Both the position numbers and the translations under genes were made by a program. The notes under the pieces are model-generated. The model had not been told where the DNA came from. It ran no database searches and saw only the letters and a program-made list of their open reading frames with translations. From positions 62,001 through 126,000 of the forward strand of contig JANQNP010000022.1 in NCBI GenBank assembly GCA_028279505.1: a stretch of DNA of 64,000 nucleotides, in the 5' to 3' direction. This document shows, piece by piece, positions 14,854-23,249 of this stretch (positions are counted from its first letter, which is position 1; every line of letters begins with the position of its first letter). Origin of the DNA: Dehalococcoidia bacterium (GTDB lineage Bacteria > Chloroflexota > Dehalococcoidia > UBA2979).

Positions 14854-17103
14854 ATGAAACGTCTCAACTCCACGGAGTGGCTGGCGCGCTCGTCAGCCCG
14901 GCACCCGTGGATCACTCTACTCGTCTGGGTCGCCGTCCTCGGCGGCTCCTTCTTCGCCACCGCGACCTATCTCGACCTCAGCGACGACAGCGACGTCACC
15001 GCCGCCAGCGAGTCGAACACCGCCGACGAACTGCTCAGCGAGCGCTTCCGCACGGAGGGCACGCCACTCCCCGAGGGCATCCCAATCAACGAGGCAGGCG
15101 ACTTCGGCAACCAGGAGTTCGTGATCGTCGAAGCCGAGGCGGGCGCCACCGCCCCCCTCGACACCGTCGTCGCAACGCTCGTCGAGGACCTGCGCGCCAA
15201 CCCGCGCATCGCCATCGTCCAGAGCCACCTCGACGGCATCCCCGACTTCATCACCGAGGACGGCCAGACCGCGCTCGTCTCCGTCACCGGCGACGGCATC
15301 GAAACCGTCGAGGTCATCGACGCCGTCGAGGGCGCCAACACCGGCTTCCGCATCACCACGATCGGCAACGACAGCGTCAACGAGGAGTTCGAAACCCTCG
15401 CCGAAGAGACGCTGCTCCGCGGCGAGCTGCTCGGCGTCTCGCTCGCCCTCGTCGTCCTGCTGCTCGTCTTCGGCGCCGCCGTCGCGGCGGGCCTGCCGAT
15501 CCTCCTCGCGATCGTCTCGATCGTCGTCGCCGTTGGCGCGACGGCCATCGTCGGTCAGTTCTTCGACCTCTCGACCTTCGTCGTCAACATCATCACGATG
15601 ATCGGCCTCGCCGTCGGCATCGACTACTCGCTCTTCATCGTCCAGCGCTACCGCGAGGAGCGAGACAACGGCCTCGAGAAGATCGACGCGATCGCCGTCG
15701 CCGGCGGCACCGCCAGCCGCGCGGTCCTGTTCTCGGGGCTCGCCGTGGTCATCGCGCTGTCCGGGATGTTCATCATCCCGGACACCACCTTCAACAGCTT
15801 CGGAGCTGGCGCCATCCTCGTCGTCATCGCCGCCGTCGCGGCGGCGCTCACGCTGCTCCCCGCAATCCTGTCGCTGATCGGCCGAGGCGTGAACTGGCTG
15901 ACGCTGCCCGTCATCGGCCGCCGCCGCTCACCCGAGGTCGAAGGCGGCATGTGGTACCGCATCACCGCCGTCGTCACGCGCCGTCCGCTCTTCACCGCCG
16001 GCATCACCTCGCTCGTCCTGATCGGCGTCGCGAGCTGGTACCTGACCATCAACCTCGGCTCGAACGGCATCTCCTCGCTGCCGGACGACAGCCCCGGCCG
16101 CCACGCCTTCGAGGTGCTCAACGCCGAGTTCACGAACAGCCCAAACGAAGCCGAGATCGTCGTCGACGCCCCGAACATCGAAGACCCGCGCGTCATCGAG
16201 GCGATAGGCGCCCTCGAGGATCTGCTCGCCGACGACGAGTCGTTCGGGACCCCGGTCTTCCGCCCGAGCACGACCGGCGACCTCGGCCTCATCGAGGTCC
16301 CGATGAAGGGCGACTTCTCCTCGTCCGAGTCCCGTGACGCACTCGATCGGCTGCGCTCGGACTACGTCCCGGCCAGCTTCGCTGGCCTCGCCGAGGTCTA
16401 CGTCACCGGCGACGCCGCCCAGGACGTCGACTACGTCCGGGTGATCGGCGACTACACCCCGCTCGTCTTCACCTACGTGCTCGGCTTCAGCTTCCTGCTG
16501 CTGCTGGTGACCTTCCGCTCGGTCGTCGTCCCGCTGAAGGCCGTCGCCATGAACCTGCTGTCGGTCGGCGCTGCCTACGGCCTGATCGTCCTCGTCTTCC
16601 AGCAGGGCGTCGGCGCCGGCCTCTTCGGCTTCCGCCAGACCGAGGTCATCGAACCCTGGCTCCCGCTGTTCCTCTTCACGATCCTCTTCGGCCTCTCGAT
16701 GGACTACCACGTCTTCCTGCTGAGCCGGATCAAGGAGCGCTACGATGAGACCCACGACAACCACCACGCCGTCGCCTTCGGCCTGAGGTCGACCGGAGCG
16801 CTGATCACCGGCGCGGCGCTGATCATGGTCGCGGTCTTCGGCGGCTTCGCGGCGGGCGACCTGCTCATGTTCCAGCAGATGGGCTTCGGCCTCGCCGTCG
16901 CGGTCATCCTCGACGCGACCGTCATCCGCTCCATCCTCGTCCCCGCGAGCATGGAGCTGCTGGGCGACAAGAACTGGTACTTCCCGTCCTGGCTGGAGTG
17001 GCTGCCCGAGATCCACATCGAGGGCCGCCCCCAGCCCCGGCTCACGCCGGCGCCGGCCGCGATCGGCGGCCCGGAACCGGCCACCACCGCTGCTGAGCAG
17101 TAG
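14854..17103 (+). CDS. MMPL/RND-family transporter
   Basis: 749 residues. One N-terminal helix, a periplasmic domain (about 45-190), six helices with the MMPL signature MIGLAVGIDYSLFIVQRYREER, a second single helix and periplasmic domain (about 400-560), and six more helices with ILFGLSMDYHVFLLSRIKERYDE. The Asp-Tyr pairs in the two signatures are the proton-relay positions of MMPL proteins. Members export lipids or amphiphiles. The start has no strong ribosome-binding site. It ends in TAG before a hairpin shared with a convergent, different RND protein. Confidence 0.9.
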   Translation: MKRLNSTEWLARSSARHPWITLLVWVAVLGGSFFATATYLDLSDDSDVTAASESNTADELLSERFRTEGTPLPEGIPINEAGDFGNQEFVIVEAEAGATAPLDTVVATLVEDLRANPRIAIVQSHLDGIPDFITEDGQTALVSVTGDGIETVEVIDAVEGANTGFRITTIGNDSVNEEFETLAEETLLRGELLGVSLALVVLLLVFGAAVAAGLPILLAIVSIVVAVGATAIVGQFFDLSTFVVNIITMIGLAVGIDYSLFIVQRYREERDNGLEKIDAIAVAGGTASRAVLFSGLAVVIALSGMFIIPDTTFNSFGAGAILVVIAAVAAALTLLPAILSLIGRGVNWLTLPVIGRRRSPEVEGGMWYRITAVVTRRPLFTAGITSLVLIGVASWYLTINLGSNGISSLPDDSPGRHAFEVLNAEFTNSPNEAEIVVDAPNIEDPRVIEAIGALEDLLADDESFGTPVFRPSTTGDLGLIEVPMKGDFSSSESRDALDRLRSDYVPASFAGLAEVYVTGDAAQDVDYVRVIGDYTPLVFTYVLGFSFLLLLVTFRSVVVPLKAVAMNLLSVGAAYGLIVLVFQQGVGAGLFGFRQTEVIEPWLPLFLFTILFGLSMDYHVFLLSRIKERYDETHDNHHAVAFGLRSTGALITGAALIMVAVFGGFAAGDLLMFQQMGFGLAVAVILDATVIRSILVPASMELLGDKNWYFPSWLEWLPEIHIEGRPQPRLTPAPAAIGGPEPATTAAEQ

Positions 17104-17126
17104 CCTTCGAGGCCACTCGAACCGAA

Positions 17127-17150
17127 CAGGCCGCCCGTGTGGGCGGCCTG
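17127..17150. terminator. Bidirectional hairpin between two RND genes
   Basis: CAGGCCGCCC and its complement pair over 10 bp around a GTGT loop, centred in the 56-base gap between convergent stops. Confidence 0.7.
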
Positions 17151-17159
17151 TCTCGTCTA

Positions 17160-19952
17160 CTAGCTCGCGGCCTCCGGCTGCACCTCGACGGCGGCCTGCG
17201 GCGGGTCCGAGGTGATCACCATCAGCAGCGGAGGCAGCACGATCAGCGCCGCCGCGGCCGCGAGCACGATCATCACCGCGGTGAGGAAGCCATACGTCGC
17301 AAACAGCGGCATCGGCGCGAACGACATCACCGCGAACCCGATCACGCTCGACAGCGCCGAGCCGATCAACGCGTTCCCGGTGCTCGCCCCGGCGCGCTGC
17401 ACCGCGCGCATCCGGTCGTACTGCGCGACCTCCTCGCGGAATCGCATCGTGTAGTGGATCGCGTAGTCGATGCCGACGCCGATCGAGATCGCCCCGATCG
17501 TCGCGGTCACCAGGTTCAGCGTGAACCCGGCCACGTACATGAACGCGTAGAGCCAGGCGACGACCAACAGGATCGGCACGATGCTCGCGAAGGCGAATCG
17601 AATCGACCGCATGAAGATCGCGACCACGATGAAGCACAGCACCACCGCGATCGGCAGCGAGAGCTGCAACGCCCGGTACGTCGCGTCCAATCCCTCCTGC
17701 CGCGTGAACGGCCCGCCGGTCACCGCCACGCGCGCGTCCGGATCGACCGCAACGAGGGCGGCGTTGAACCGCTCGAGGAACGGCTCCAGCTCCGCCTCCG
17801 CCGCTGCGATATTCTCGACCGCCCGCGTCCCCGGTAGCTGGATCGAGATCTGCGACGCCGCCGGCGCGCCCGTCTCGTCGCGCCACACCACCTGCCGGAC
17901 CTGGTCACCCGTGTACCGCAGTCGCTCCTCATCGAGGGCAATCCCGCTCATCGCGCCGGTCTCGAAGAGCGCCGTCAGCTGCTCCCGCGTGTCGGCGATC
18001 CCGTCGCCATCCTCGTCCGTGATCGTCACGCCCGACGCCGCCTCGATCTGCGCGATCGCCGCCGCCGAACCGAGCGCGTCCGCCGAGAGGTCCGACGGCG
18101 TCACGCTGACCAGCAACGTGCCGTCCTCCTCGCGTGCGAACCGGTCCGAGTCGCCCGCATCCAGCGCGGCGAACTGCTCGTCAATCGTCCTCAGAACCTC
18201 GGGATCCGAGAAGTCGGCCTCGAAGTAGAAGATCGCCTCCTCGCCGCGCAGCTCGCCGACATGCTCGTCGAGCTTGTCGAGGCTCACCACGAAATCCGCA
18301 TCCGACGAGAAGAAATCCTTCACGTCGAACGCCGCTTCAACGCGAACTGCGAACACCGCGGCCACGACGGTTAGACCGAAGATCAGCGGCAGGAACACCA
18401 GCCGCACGCGGCAGATCGCCGCTACGAGGTTGGCGGTGAACCCGAGCGTCATCCCCTCGCCGATCGACCCGCTGCTCGCCGCCACCTCGTCGGTCGCGCC
18501 CACCGGCGCCTCGTGTGTCGACCGGCTCACGAGGAACAGCGGCAGCCCGATGAACAAGACCAGGAACGTCGCCACCACCCCGACCCCGATCGGCGGGAAG
18601 ACCACCGTCACGAGCACCGCGGCCCCGGCGAACAACGAGGCGAAGACCACCCCCGCGACGCGCACCGCCAGCCGCTGTCCCGCCGCGGGATGCGCGTCGT
18701 GCAGCGCATCGATCCGCGAGATCAACAGCGGCACCAGCAGGCCGAGCACGACGAACGCCGCCACGAGCGCGACCGTCGCGCCGATGCCGAATTGGATCAC
18801 CGAGGGAATGCCGGCCGTCACGTTCGAGAGGAACGCCACGCTGTCGCTGATCAGCGCCAGCCCCAGCGCCCCGAACACCCCGGTCAACCCGACTGCGAAC
18901 GCCCGCCCGGGCGAGGCGATGCCGCCCCAGCGCCGCTCTTCGCGGTAGCGACCGAGCGCGTGGAAGGCGAAGTCGACGCCGAACGACACCATCGCGATCG
19001 GCACGATCAGATCCAGCGTGAGCGAGCTCTCGAGGCCGATCAGGTTCGAGATCCCCTTGAGCCAGATCACCAGGATCGCGAGCCCACCGCCGATCGCGGC
19101 GACCGCCCAGTACGAGCGCAGCAGCGCCCCGACCACCAGCAGCACGGTGATGATCGTCAGTCCGATGAACGGCCCGGCCGTCGCGCCCTCGTCCGCGCTC
19201 GTGAGGTTGACGTCGATCGCGATCCCCCACGCGCGGTAGTGCTCCTCGTCGCCGCGGATCAGCTCCTGCGCGTCGCGCGCGTACTCCTCCAGCCTCGTGT
19301 CGTCCGACCCCAGCTCGATCACCATCGAGGCGCCGCCCAACGCCTCGTTGTCGACGCGCATCTCCGCCAGCAGCGCCGCCGCCGTCCAGTAATCGATCTC
19401 CACGTTCTGCGTCCCGACGACGCGGCGCTCCGATCGCCGGTCGGCCGAGAGCGTGTCGATCAGCCCCGCGCTGGACGATCCCTCCTCGAGGAGCAGCGAC
19501 ACCGCGATCTTGACCTGGTCGTCCGTCGCGAACTCGAGCCCACCGACCCAGTTCGCAAGCAGAATCGCGTCGACCGCATCCGCGATCGTCGCGAGGCCTG
19601 GCTGGATCCGCTGAGTATCCGGGTCGTAGCGCTCGACCAGCACCTCGCCGACCTCGGACTCGCGGAGCGCGCGCTCGTTCTGCAGCAGCTCGAACAGCGG
19701 ATCGCGCAGCAGGACGTCGCCACCGCGCGCCTCCACGATGAACGTCGGGGTGTAGACCGATCCCTGGAAGCGCTCCTCCACGAGGTCCTGCGTATCGAAG
19801 ACCTCGGCCGCGGGATTCTGCGACGCGGTCGCGTCCGGCTGCATCGCGACCAGCGGAACCACGAGGAGCGCCGTCAGCACGAGGCTCGCGAGCAGCACCT
19901 GGATCGCGCGCCGCTCGAGCGCCTCGAACAAGCCGATCATCCACTGCCCCAT
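17160..19952 (-). CDS. RND-superfamily exporter (HAE3/MMPL type) with EF-hand-like loop
   Basis: 930 residues. N-terminal helix LLASLVLTALLVVPLVAM, periplasmic domain, six helices (MVSFGVDFAFHALGRYREER), a cytosolic linker, then a second half with ISIGVGIDYAIHYTMRFREEV. Both halves keep the GVD/GID-F/Y signature of HAE3 exporters, proposed to move hopanoids, fatty acids or similar lipids. The second periplasmic domain contains DEDGDGIADTRE, a D-x-D-x-D-G calcium-binding loop unusual for this family. No good ribosome-binding site for either ATG (19952 or 19940). Convergent with the MMPL gene but only distantly similar to it. Confidence 0.85.
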   Translation of the reverse strand: MGQWMIGLFEALERRAIQVLLASLVLTALLVVPLVAMQPDATASQNPAAEVFDTQDLVEERFQGSVYTPTFIVEARGGDVLLRDPLFELLQNERALRESEVGEVLVERYDPDTQRIQPGLATIADAVDAILLANWVGGLEFATDDQVKIAVSLLLEEGSSSAGLIDTLSADRRSERRVVGTQNVEIDYWTAAALLAEMRVDNEALGGASMVIELGSDDTRLEEYARDAQELIRGDEEHYRAWGIAIDVNLTSADEGATAGPFIGLTIITVLLVVGALLRSYWAVAAIGGGLAILVIWLKGISNLIGLESSLTLDLIVPIAMVSFGVDFAFHALGRYREERRWGGIASPGRAFAVGLTGVFGALGLALISDSVAFLSNVTAGIPSVIQFGIGATVALVAAFVVLGLLVPLLISRIDALHDAHPAAGQRLAVRVAGVVFASLFAGAAVLVTVVFPPIGVGVVATFLVLFIGLPLFLVSRSTHEAPVGATDEVAASSGSIGEGMTLGFTANLVAAICRVRLVFLPLIFGLTVVAAVFAVRVEAAFDVKDFFSSDADFVVSLDKLDEHVGELRGEEAIFYFEADFSDPEVLRTIDEQFAALDAGDSDRFAREEDGTLLVSVTPSDLSADALGSAAAIAQIEAASGVTITDEDGDGIADTREQLTALFETGAMSGIALDEERLRYTGDQVRQVVWRDETGAPAASQISIQLPGTRAVENIAAAEAELEPFLERFNAALVAVDPDARVAVTGGPFTRQEGLDATYRALQLSLPIAVVLCFIVVAIFMRSIRFAFASIVPILLVVAWLYAFMYVAGFTLNLVTATIGAISIGVGIDYAIHYTMRFREEVAQYDRMRAVQRAGASTGNALIGSALSSVIGFAVMSFAPMPLFATYGFLTAVMIVLAAAAALIVLPPLLMVITSDPPQAAVEVQPEAAS

Positions 19953-20105
19953 CTAGTACCGCAGAGCGGACGGCCGACACGATAGCCGCGAATCTCCCTG
20001 TGATCCGTGGCACGGCAAGGAAACCATCGCACCCGTCTCACCAGCGAAACACGGCTACCGAACGGGCGTGGTTACCTAGAGTTAGTGACTGACGCACCAT
20101 GTAGC

Positions 20106-20111
20106 TATGAT
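20106..20111 (+). promoter_or_regulatory. Possible -10 box (TATGAT) for the CDGSH gene
   Basis: TATGAT in an AT-richer stretch, 52 bases before the start at 20164. TTAGTG at 20082-20087 would be an 18-base-spaced, poor -35. Confidence 0.35.
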
Positions 20112-20163
20112 GTGTCGCAACACGCACGCGGAACACCCGCGCGACGAGCAACACGGAGGCTGA

Positions 20164-20358
20164 ATGGCAGACATCAAGGTCAACAACAACGGTCCGTACG
20201 TCATCAGCGGCGAGATCAGTCTCGTCGACGCGGACGGCAACTCGTTCACCAAGAACGACACGTTCGCCCTGTGCCGCTGCGGCCACTCGACGAACAAGCC
20301 GTTCTGCGACGGCTCGCACAGCCGCGAGGGCTTCGAGAGCGAGCTCAAGGCGGAGTAA
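20164..20358 (+). CDS. CDGSH iron-sulfur domain protein
   Basis: 64 residues. CRCGHSTNKPFCDGSH gives the four [2Fe-2S] ligands Cys37, Cys39, Cys48 and His52 in the exact C-x-C-x8-C-x3-H spacing. Single-domain bacterial CDGSH proteins of this size are soluble redox or cluster-transfer proteins. ATG follows GGAGG by 5 bases. Ends in TAA just before a 14-bp hairpin. No obvious partner nearby. Confidence 0.93.
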   Translation: MADIKVNNNGPYVISGEISLVDADGNSFTKNDTFALCRCGHSTNKPFCDGSHSREGFESELKAE

Positions 20359-20364
20359 CGCCGC

Positions 20365-20399
20365 GACCTCGGACGGCTGCCGCTCAGCCGTCCGAGGTC
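20365..20399. terminator. 14-bp bidirectional hairpin overlapping a gene end
   Basis: GACCTCGGACGGCT (20365-20378) and its exact complement (20386-20399) flank a 7-base loop. The loop and right arm contain the TGA and last codons of the leftward regulator, so the coding sequence itself supplies half the terminator. Confidence 0.75.
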
Positions 20400-21301
20400 T
20401 CCTGGACCCGCAACGAGGTCTCCCCGAGCCCCAGCGCCGCCGCGAGCGGCTGCAGCAGCCGCGCCAGCGGCTCCGGCGCGCTGATCCACTCCCGGTCGAC
20501 CCGCACCACGTGGTCGTGCGGATCCACGCCGAGCATCCCCGGCGTCGCCCGCGCGCTCGGCGGCTCCTCGATCACCGGCAGCCCGATGCGTTTCGTCAGC
20601 CCCGCGATGTGCGCCCGATCCCCCCGACGCCGCAGCCCGCTGCCACGCCGCAACCACACCAGCTTCGCCCCCGGCTGCCCGTCCAACAGTCGCTCGAGGG
20701 CGGGCGCCACCGCGCCGGGCTCGGCCGCGAGCTCGATCACCTCGGCGTGGCGCATCGCCAGGCTGACGCGCAACACCGGCGACATCGGCGCCTCGACGAT
20801 CACCCGCTCACCGCTGCCGACCAGCGCCTCCACGAGGAACCGTGTCCCGTCCGCGAGCCCGGCGGTCGGCACGATCGAGTCCGCCCCTCGATCCGGAGCG
20901 CCAGCGTCCGCGACGGCCACTTCGCCCCGTCCCGCCGGATCCTCGGTCGTCCGGCCAGCCGTCGATGGCTCGAAGGTCGTGAGGAGGGCGCCCCACGGGA
21001 TGCCCGGCGTGGGCCCCGCCTGCCATGTTGCCGGGTCGAACGCGACAACCGTCCCGTGCCCAACGCGCCGTTCGAGGAGCCCGGTGTCGCCGAGCTCGGA
21101 CAGCGCCCGTGCCACAGTCGCCCGGCTGACGCCGAGCAGGCGCGCCAGCTCGCGTTCTGGCGGCAGCCTGGTACCCGTCCGCAGCTGATTCACGACCACC
21201 GCGTCGTGAATCAGCTGTGCGATCTGCCGGTACGGCGGCTGATCGCCGTCGCGATCGATCGTCGCCGCCTCGAAGAACCGCCGCGCCCCCTCGGTACTCA
21301 C
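20384..21301 (-). CDS. GntR-family regulator with degenerate aminotransferase-like domain (MocR-type)
   Basis: 305 residues from GTG at 21301, which overlaps the VOC gene's TGA (GTGA). The GntR winged helix is PPYRQIAQLIHDAVVVNQLRTGTRLPPERELARLLGVSRATVARALSELGDTGLLERRVGHGTVV (about 20-84). The rest follows the order of a fold-type-I aminotransferase (GERVIVEAPMSP, then VIEEPPSARATPG) but is about 150 residues shorter than normal MocR and the position of the PLP lysine reads VRVDREWISAPEP, with no Lys. It probably no longer binds PLP covalently. Likely regulates the coupled VOC protein or its own operon. Confidence 0.75.
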   Translation of the reverse strand: MSTEGARRFFEAATIDRDGDQPPYRQIAQLIHDAVVVNQLRTGTRLPPERELARLLGVSRATVARALSELGDTGLLERRVGHGTVVAFDPATWQAGPTPGIPWGALLTTFEPSTAGRTTEDPAGRGEVAVADAGAPDRGADSIVPTAGLADGTRFLVEALVGSGERVIVEAPMSPVLRVSLAMRHAEVIELAAEPGAVAPALERLLDGQPGAKLVWLRRGSGLRRRGDRAHIAGLTKRIGLPVIEEPPSARATPGMLGVDPHDHVVRVDREWISAPEPLARLLQPLAAALGLGETSLRVQETSDG

Positions 21302-21666
21302 GAGGCGGGCTGGAACACCTCGATCGGGTTGCCGGACGGATCCTCGATCAGCACCTGGGTGCCACCCGGTCCCTCCAGCGGCTCGTTGCGGAAGGTCGCG
21401 CCGCGCTCGCGGAGCTGCGCCACGACGGCCTCGAGATCGTCGACCTCGACGACGACCCGGTTCCACCCGCCGGGCACCGGTTCCTCACCGCCGGGCATCG
21501 CCTTGCGTGCCGAGGTTCCGGGTCCGGAGATCCAGATCTGCTGGTCGCCCTTGCCGATCGAAGCGAATGGCGGGCCCCACCGCTGCACCAGCTCGAAACC
21601 CAGCACCTCGGTGTAGAACTCCAGCGACGCGTCGACGTCATCCACGATGTAGCGCGTGACAGCCAT
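21298..21666 (-). CDS. VOC/glyoxalase-family protein
   Basis: 122 residues. Two beta-alpha-beta-beta-beta repeats: VDDVDASLEFYTEVLGFELVQRW and VEVDDLEAVVAQLRERGATF...IEDPSGNPIEVFQPA. The terminal Glu (IEVF) is a normal metal ligand of the fold; the first-strand ligand position is Val rather than His, so metal binding may be incomplete. Could be a glyoxalase, dioxygenase-like or resistance protein. GAGGAGG precedes the ATG. First gene of a two-gene operon with the MocR-like regulator. Confidence 0.8.
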   Translation of the reverse strand: MAVTRYIVDDVDASLEFYTEVLGFELVQRWGPPFASIGKGDQQIWISGPGTSARKAMPGGEEPVPGGWNRVVVEVDDLEAVVAQLRERGATFRNEPLEGPGGTQVLIEDPSGNPIEVFQPAS

Positions 21667-21749
21667 GCCGCACCTCCTCGGGCCACACCGTAGCGTCGCT
21701 CGCGCGTCACTGGCAGGCCATTGCCCTCGATTGGCTCAGGCCAATCTGG

Positions 21750-22358
21750 TCAGCGGAGACCGGGCTCCGGAGAACGGTTGCGGTTCGTGGTGATGAAGTC
21801 CCGCACGAGCTGCTCGTCGACGTCCTCCATCACCAGCCGGCGCCCCCACGACACGACGATGATCGGCGATGAGTTCTCCACCCGCGGCGACAGGATCACG
21901 TCCCGCCCGAAGTCCGACGCGATCCCCTCGATCGTCTCGAACGTCGGCGCGGTCACCTCGTCGGGTTGATAGCTGATCCAGACCATCCCGTGCTCGAGCG
22001 AGTGGATCGCGTTGCCGTCCGGGATCTGCTGTTCGTAGATCCCCGCGCGTAGTGGCTGCACATAGTGCGGACCGCCGGCAGGCGTCAGCGGCGGATTCGG
22101 GCCGAGCGACCCATCAGGGACGTGGTTCGACGTGGGGAACGACACCGCCTCGCCAAGCAACGGATCGTCTGAGGATTCGAAGCCGAGCGGCGTCCGGAAG
22201 ATGATCGCGAAGACCACCACCACCGCGATCACGATCGGCACGATCACCGTGAACCCGCCGTACGAGTCGACCGTCCCTCGCCAGCCGGAACGGCCGGCTG
22301 GGGCCCCGGAGGCGGTGCGGTTGGCTGGTCGCCGGCGGCGACGTCTCGAGCTGCTCAC
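21750..22358 (-). CDS. DUF3105 membrane-anchored protein
   Basis: 202 residues. A very basic N-terminus (SSSRRRRRRPAN) precedes one transmembrane helix (FTVIVPIVIAVVVVFAIIF), leaving the C-terminal domain outside. That domain has the DUF3105 His motifs: FPTSNHVPDG, then YEQQIPDGNAIHSLEHGMVWISYQP. Spaced His residues suggest metal binding; function unknown. GTG at 22358 is preferred because GGGAGG lies upstream; an alternative GTG at 22391 lies within six bases of a TAGAGT box. Confidence 0.75.
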   Translation of the reverse strand: MSSSRRRRRRPANRTASGAPAGRSGWRGTVDSYGGFTVIVPIVIAVVVVFAIIFRTPLGFESSDDPLLGEAVSFPTSNHVPDGSLGPNPPLTPAGGPHYVQPLRAGIYEQQIPDGNAIHSLEHGMVWISYQPDEVTAPTFETIEGIASDFGRDVILSPRVENSSPIIVVSWGRRLVMEDVDEQLVRDFITTNRNRSPEPGLR

Positions 22359-22394
22359 GAGCGCTACGTCCTCCCTCGTGGTGGGCGACACGAG

Positions 22395-22400
22395 ACTCTA
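22395..22400 (-). promoter_or_regulatory. Possible -10 box (TAGAGT) for the DUF3105 gene
   Basis: TAGAGT on the minus strand would start transcription near 22388, giving a leader of about 30 bases to the GTG at 22358 with its GGGAGG site. Confidence 0.3.
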
Positions 22401-22472
22401 CCCCGCGCGATCCGCGAAGCGTCGTACCGAGGATCACGTCACCGGGTTGGCGCGATCGGTTCGAACCGCGAC

Positions 22473-23249
22473 CTAGACGCGCGGCTCCCAGGAGAACCGC
22501 CGCGCCGCGAACACGCCTCCGATCGCCCCCCAGAGGACGATCACGCCCAGATGCTCCGGCTCGAAGCCGCTCCCCGTCTCGAACGGGTTGAACGCCGTCT
22601 GCAGCGCGACCGAGAGATGCTTCACCGGGAACAGATCGCCGATCAGCGTCAGCCACTGCGGCGCATCCGTGTCGATCGGGATGAAGACGTCGGAGATGAA
22701 GAGCAGCGGGAGGATCGAGGCGTTGACCACCGCCGGTGCCGCGTCCGCGTTCGGAATCAAGCTCGTGATCGCCAGTCCGAGGATCGAGAAGGCCGCCGCG
22801 CCGATCGCGAGGCTGATCACGAACGCCGGCAACGTGTTCGTGGGTACGTCTACGCCGTAGAAGAGCGTCCCGAACAGCGTCACGATCGCCACCAGCGCGA
22901 TCGCCACCAGCGTCATAAACACCACCCGGCCGATCAGGAACGACGACGCCGGGAGCGGCGTGCCCCGCAGCCGCTTCAACAGCCCCTGGTCGCGGGAGAT
23001 CGACATGCTCATCGCGAGCCCCGTGTAGCACGCGTTGACCACGGAGAGCGCCGCGATCGCCGGCACGTAGAACGTCGACACGTTGGTCGTGCCCCCGTCC
23101 AGCTCCAGCTCCTCGTTCCCGAACAACAGGTTGAAGATCACCAGGAAGATCAGCGGAAAGGCGAAGGTGAAGAACGCCGACGCCGGGTTCCGGTAGAACG
23201 CGACGAACTCGTACCGGACCTGCCGCAGCCCGAGCCGCAGCGACGTCAC
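22473..23249 (-). CDS. ABC-2-type transporter permease
   Basis: 258 residues, six predicted helices: FYRNPASAFFTFAFPLIFLVIFNLLFG, IPAIAALSVV region, then GRVVFMTLVAIALVAIVTLFGTLFYG and a C-terminal pair. Order and the short loop TGLAMSMSISRDQGLLKRLRGTPLPASSFLIGR match ABC-2 exporters (DrrB/NodJ type). GTG at 23249 overlaps the ATPase stop (GTGA), so the two subunits are coupled. Exports a drug, lipid or polysaccharide; substrate unknown. Confidence 0.87.
   Translation of the reverse strand: MTSLRLGLRQVRYEFVAFYRNPASAFFTFAFPLIFLVIFNLLFGNEELELDGGTTNVSTFYVPAIAALSVVNACYTGLAMSMSISRDQGLLKRLRGTPLPASSFLIGRVVFMTLVAIALVAIVTLFGTLFYGVDVPTNTLPAFVISLAIGAAAFSILGLAITSLIPNADAAPAVVNASILPLLFISDVFIPIDTDAPQWLTLIGDLFPVKHLSVALQTAFNPFETGSGFEPEHLGVIVLWGAIGGVFAARRFSWEPRV

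Noticed and set aside
22457..22468. CGGTTCGAACCG, reminiscent of a tRNA T-loop
   Set aside because: It is a 12-base palindrome with no acceptor, D or anticodon arms around it; no CCA-side pairing found. No tRNA recognised in the window.
22473..22520. Start of the DUF3105 gene extending to GTG 22391
   Set aside because: The upper GTG lies only 3 bases from a TAGAGT box and lacks a ribosome site; GGGAGG precedes the lower GTG at 22358.
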